A stretch of DNA of 5,545 bases, from positions 1-5,545 of the forward strand of contig JACQEV010000042.1 in the NCBI GenBank assembly GCA_016200385.1. Reading direction: 5' to 3'. The notes beneath the pieces were generated by a model. That model was given only the letters and a program-made list of their open reading frames with translations, ran no database searches and had not been told where the DNA came from. The translations under genes and the position numbers were made by a program. Shown in pieces: positions 5,171-5,545 of this stretch. Every line of letters starts with the position of its first letter. Position 1 is the stretch's first letter. Source of the stretch: Candidatus Methylomirabilota bacterium (lineage in GTDB: Bacteria; Methylomirabilota; Methylomirabilia; Methylomirabilales; Methylomirabilaceae).

Positions 5171-5198
5171 ATGACCCACTACCCCATTTCCCGATACC

Positions 5199-5226
5199 TT
5201 GTCAAGTCAGAAGAATCGGTTATAAT
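5199..5226 (+). promoter_or_regulatory. Sigma-70-type promoter of uvrA
   Basis: TTGTCA (5199-5204) and a perfect TATAAT (5221-5226) are separated by 16 bases, so transcription would begin near 5233, about 50 bases before the ATG. The -35 box begins 15 bases after the last base of the MITE-like element's terminal repeat. I found no LexA/SOS box around the promoter in either the Gram-negative (CTG-N10-CAG) or Bacillus (GAAC-N4-GTTC) form. Confidence 0.75.
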
Positions 5227-5282
5227 CAGCATTTGATCTCGTGGGAAATCCTTGCGTGAACATCCTTAGAGAAACGTGACCC

Positions 5283-5545
5283 ATGTCCAGCGGAAAGATC
5301 ATCATTCGAGGCGCGCGGGAACACAATCTGAAGGGGATCGATCTCGAGATCCCCCGCGACAAGCTGGTGGTCATCACCGGCGTCTCCGGCTCCGGCAAGT
5401 CGTCACTGGCCTTCGACACCATCTATGCGGAGGGGCAACGCCGTTACGTCGAATCGCTCTCCGCCTATGCCCGGCAGTTCCTTGAGCAGATGGACAAGCC
5501 GGACGTGGATCTGATCGAGGGACTTTCGCCGGCGATCTCCATCGA
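5283..5545 (+). CDS. uvrA: Excinuclease ABC subunit A, N-terminal part (runs off the window)
   Basis: The 87 visible codons match the start of UvrA almost word for word: [20 protein letters not shown], the Walker A loop GVSGSGKSS at residues 33-41, then [35 protein letters not shown] and EGLSPAISI. UvrA is the damage-sensing ATPase of nucleotide excision repair; as a dimer it loads UvrB onto lesions in cytoplasmic DNA. The full protein is normally about 940 residues, so roughly nine tenths lie outside. The ATG at 5283 gives the usual N-terminus ([11 protein letters not shown]). The Shine-Dalgarno is poor (only GAGA about 13 bases upstream). All visible catalytic residues are intact, and the gene has its own promoter. 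Confidence 0.97.
   Translation, partial: MSSGKIIIRGAREHNLKGIDLEIPRDKLVVITGVSGSGKSSLAFDTIYAEGQRRYVESLSAYARQFLEQMDKPDVDLIEGLSPAISI

Larger units (their letters stand above)
4914..5191. mobile_element. MITE-like element with 17-bp terminal inverted repeats and 8-bp target duplication
   Basis: The left end GGTAGTGGGTCAGTTTG (4922-4938) and right end CAAAATGACCCACTACC (5167-5183) are inverted repeats matching at 16 of 17 positions. Directly outside both lies the same 8-mer, CCATTTCC (4914-4921 and 5184-5191), as expected for a target-site duplication. The element body is 262 bp and has no credible gene, so it would have to be moved by a transposase elsewhere. Its inside is dense in inverted and direct repeats, listed separately. 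Eight-bp duplications are made by several families (IS256, IS66, ISAs1 and IS1595, among others); I cannot assign the ends to one. It lies between the lipoprotein gene and uvrA. Confidence 0.78.

Overview
This 5,545-base window comes from a moderately GC-rich bacterial chromosome. It reads as a run of gene remnants, intergenic repeats and orphan regulators that ends at a conserved housekeeping gene (uvrA). The heptad repeats, the 'TGTCATTCTGA...GAAGAATCTC' intergenic repeats and the tRNA with an encoded CCA would fit an environmental lineage such as Methylomirabilota (NC10) or Nitrospirota. That placement is an impression from sequence style, not a demonstrated assignment.

Layout, left end (1-610): the 3' end of a plus-strand membrane protein gene faces a minus-strand, 5'-truncated EamA-type transporter remnant. 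The two frames meet in a 78-bp dyad built from 7-bp units, and both stop codons are the TAG of an outermost TTCATAG unit. Further right on the minus strand is a 54-residue FmdB-type zinc-ribbon gene whose fourth zinc cysteine is replaced by arginine. The stretch 611-851 holds only a perfect 17-bp palindrome just ahead of the next gene's ribosome binding site.

Regulators (852-2281): two plus-strand response regulators are separated by 305 bases that contain a probable terminator and a leader hairpin. The first is a complete NarL/FixJ-type receiver plus LuxR-type DNA-binding protein. The second is a stand-alone receiver with a remodelled acidic pocket (Glu-Asn instead of Asp-Asp) and no output domain. 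No sensor kinase gene is visible.

Scar zone (2451-3963): an N-terminally truncated DegT/DnrJ/EryC1 aminotransferase fragment is followed by a decayed IS1380-type transposase with three in-frame stops and a frameshift. After that come about 360 bases with no recognisable content, up to the 3' end of a tRNA gene. This looks like debris from past mobile-element activity beside a tRNA.

Right end (3964-5545): a tRNA-Leu(GAG) on the minus strand has a good promoter. Beyond it, a promoter on the opposite strand drives a lipoprotein gene (transthyretin-like domain plus a possible BamE/SmpA-like tail). Next is a 262-bp MITE-like element with 17-bp terminal inverted repeats and a perfect 8-bp target duplication, packed with internal repeats. 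It ends 15 bases upstream of the -35 box of a consensus-like promoter for uvrA, whose first 87 codons close the window.

Apart from uvrA, the tRNA and probably the lipoprotein and regulators, much of the window appears to be decaying or repeat-derived DNA. No multi-gene operon is visible. The most unusual items are the MITE-like element, the heptad dyad that ends two convergent frames, and the atypical lone receiver.
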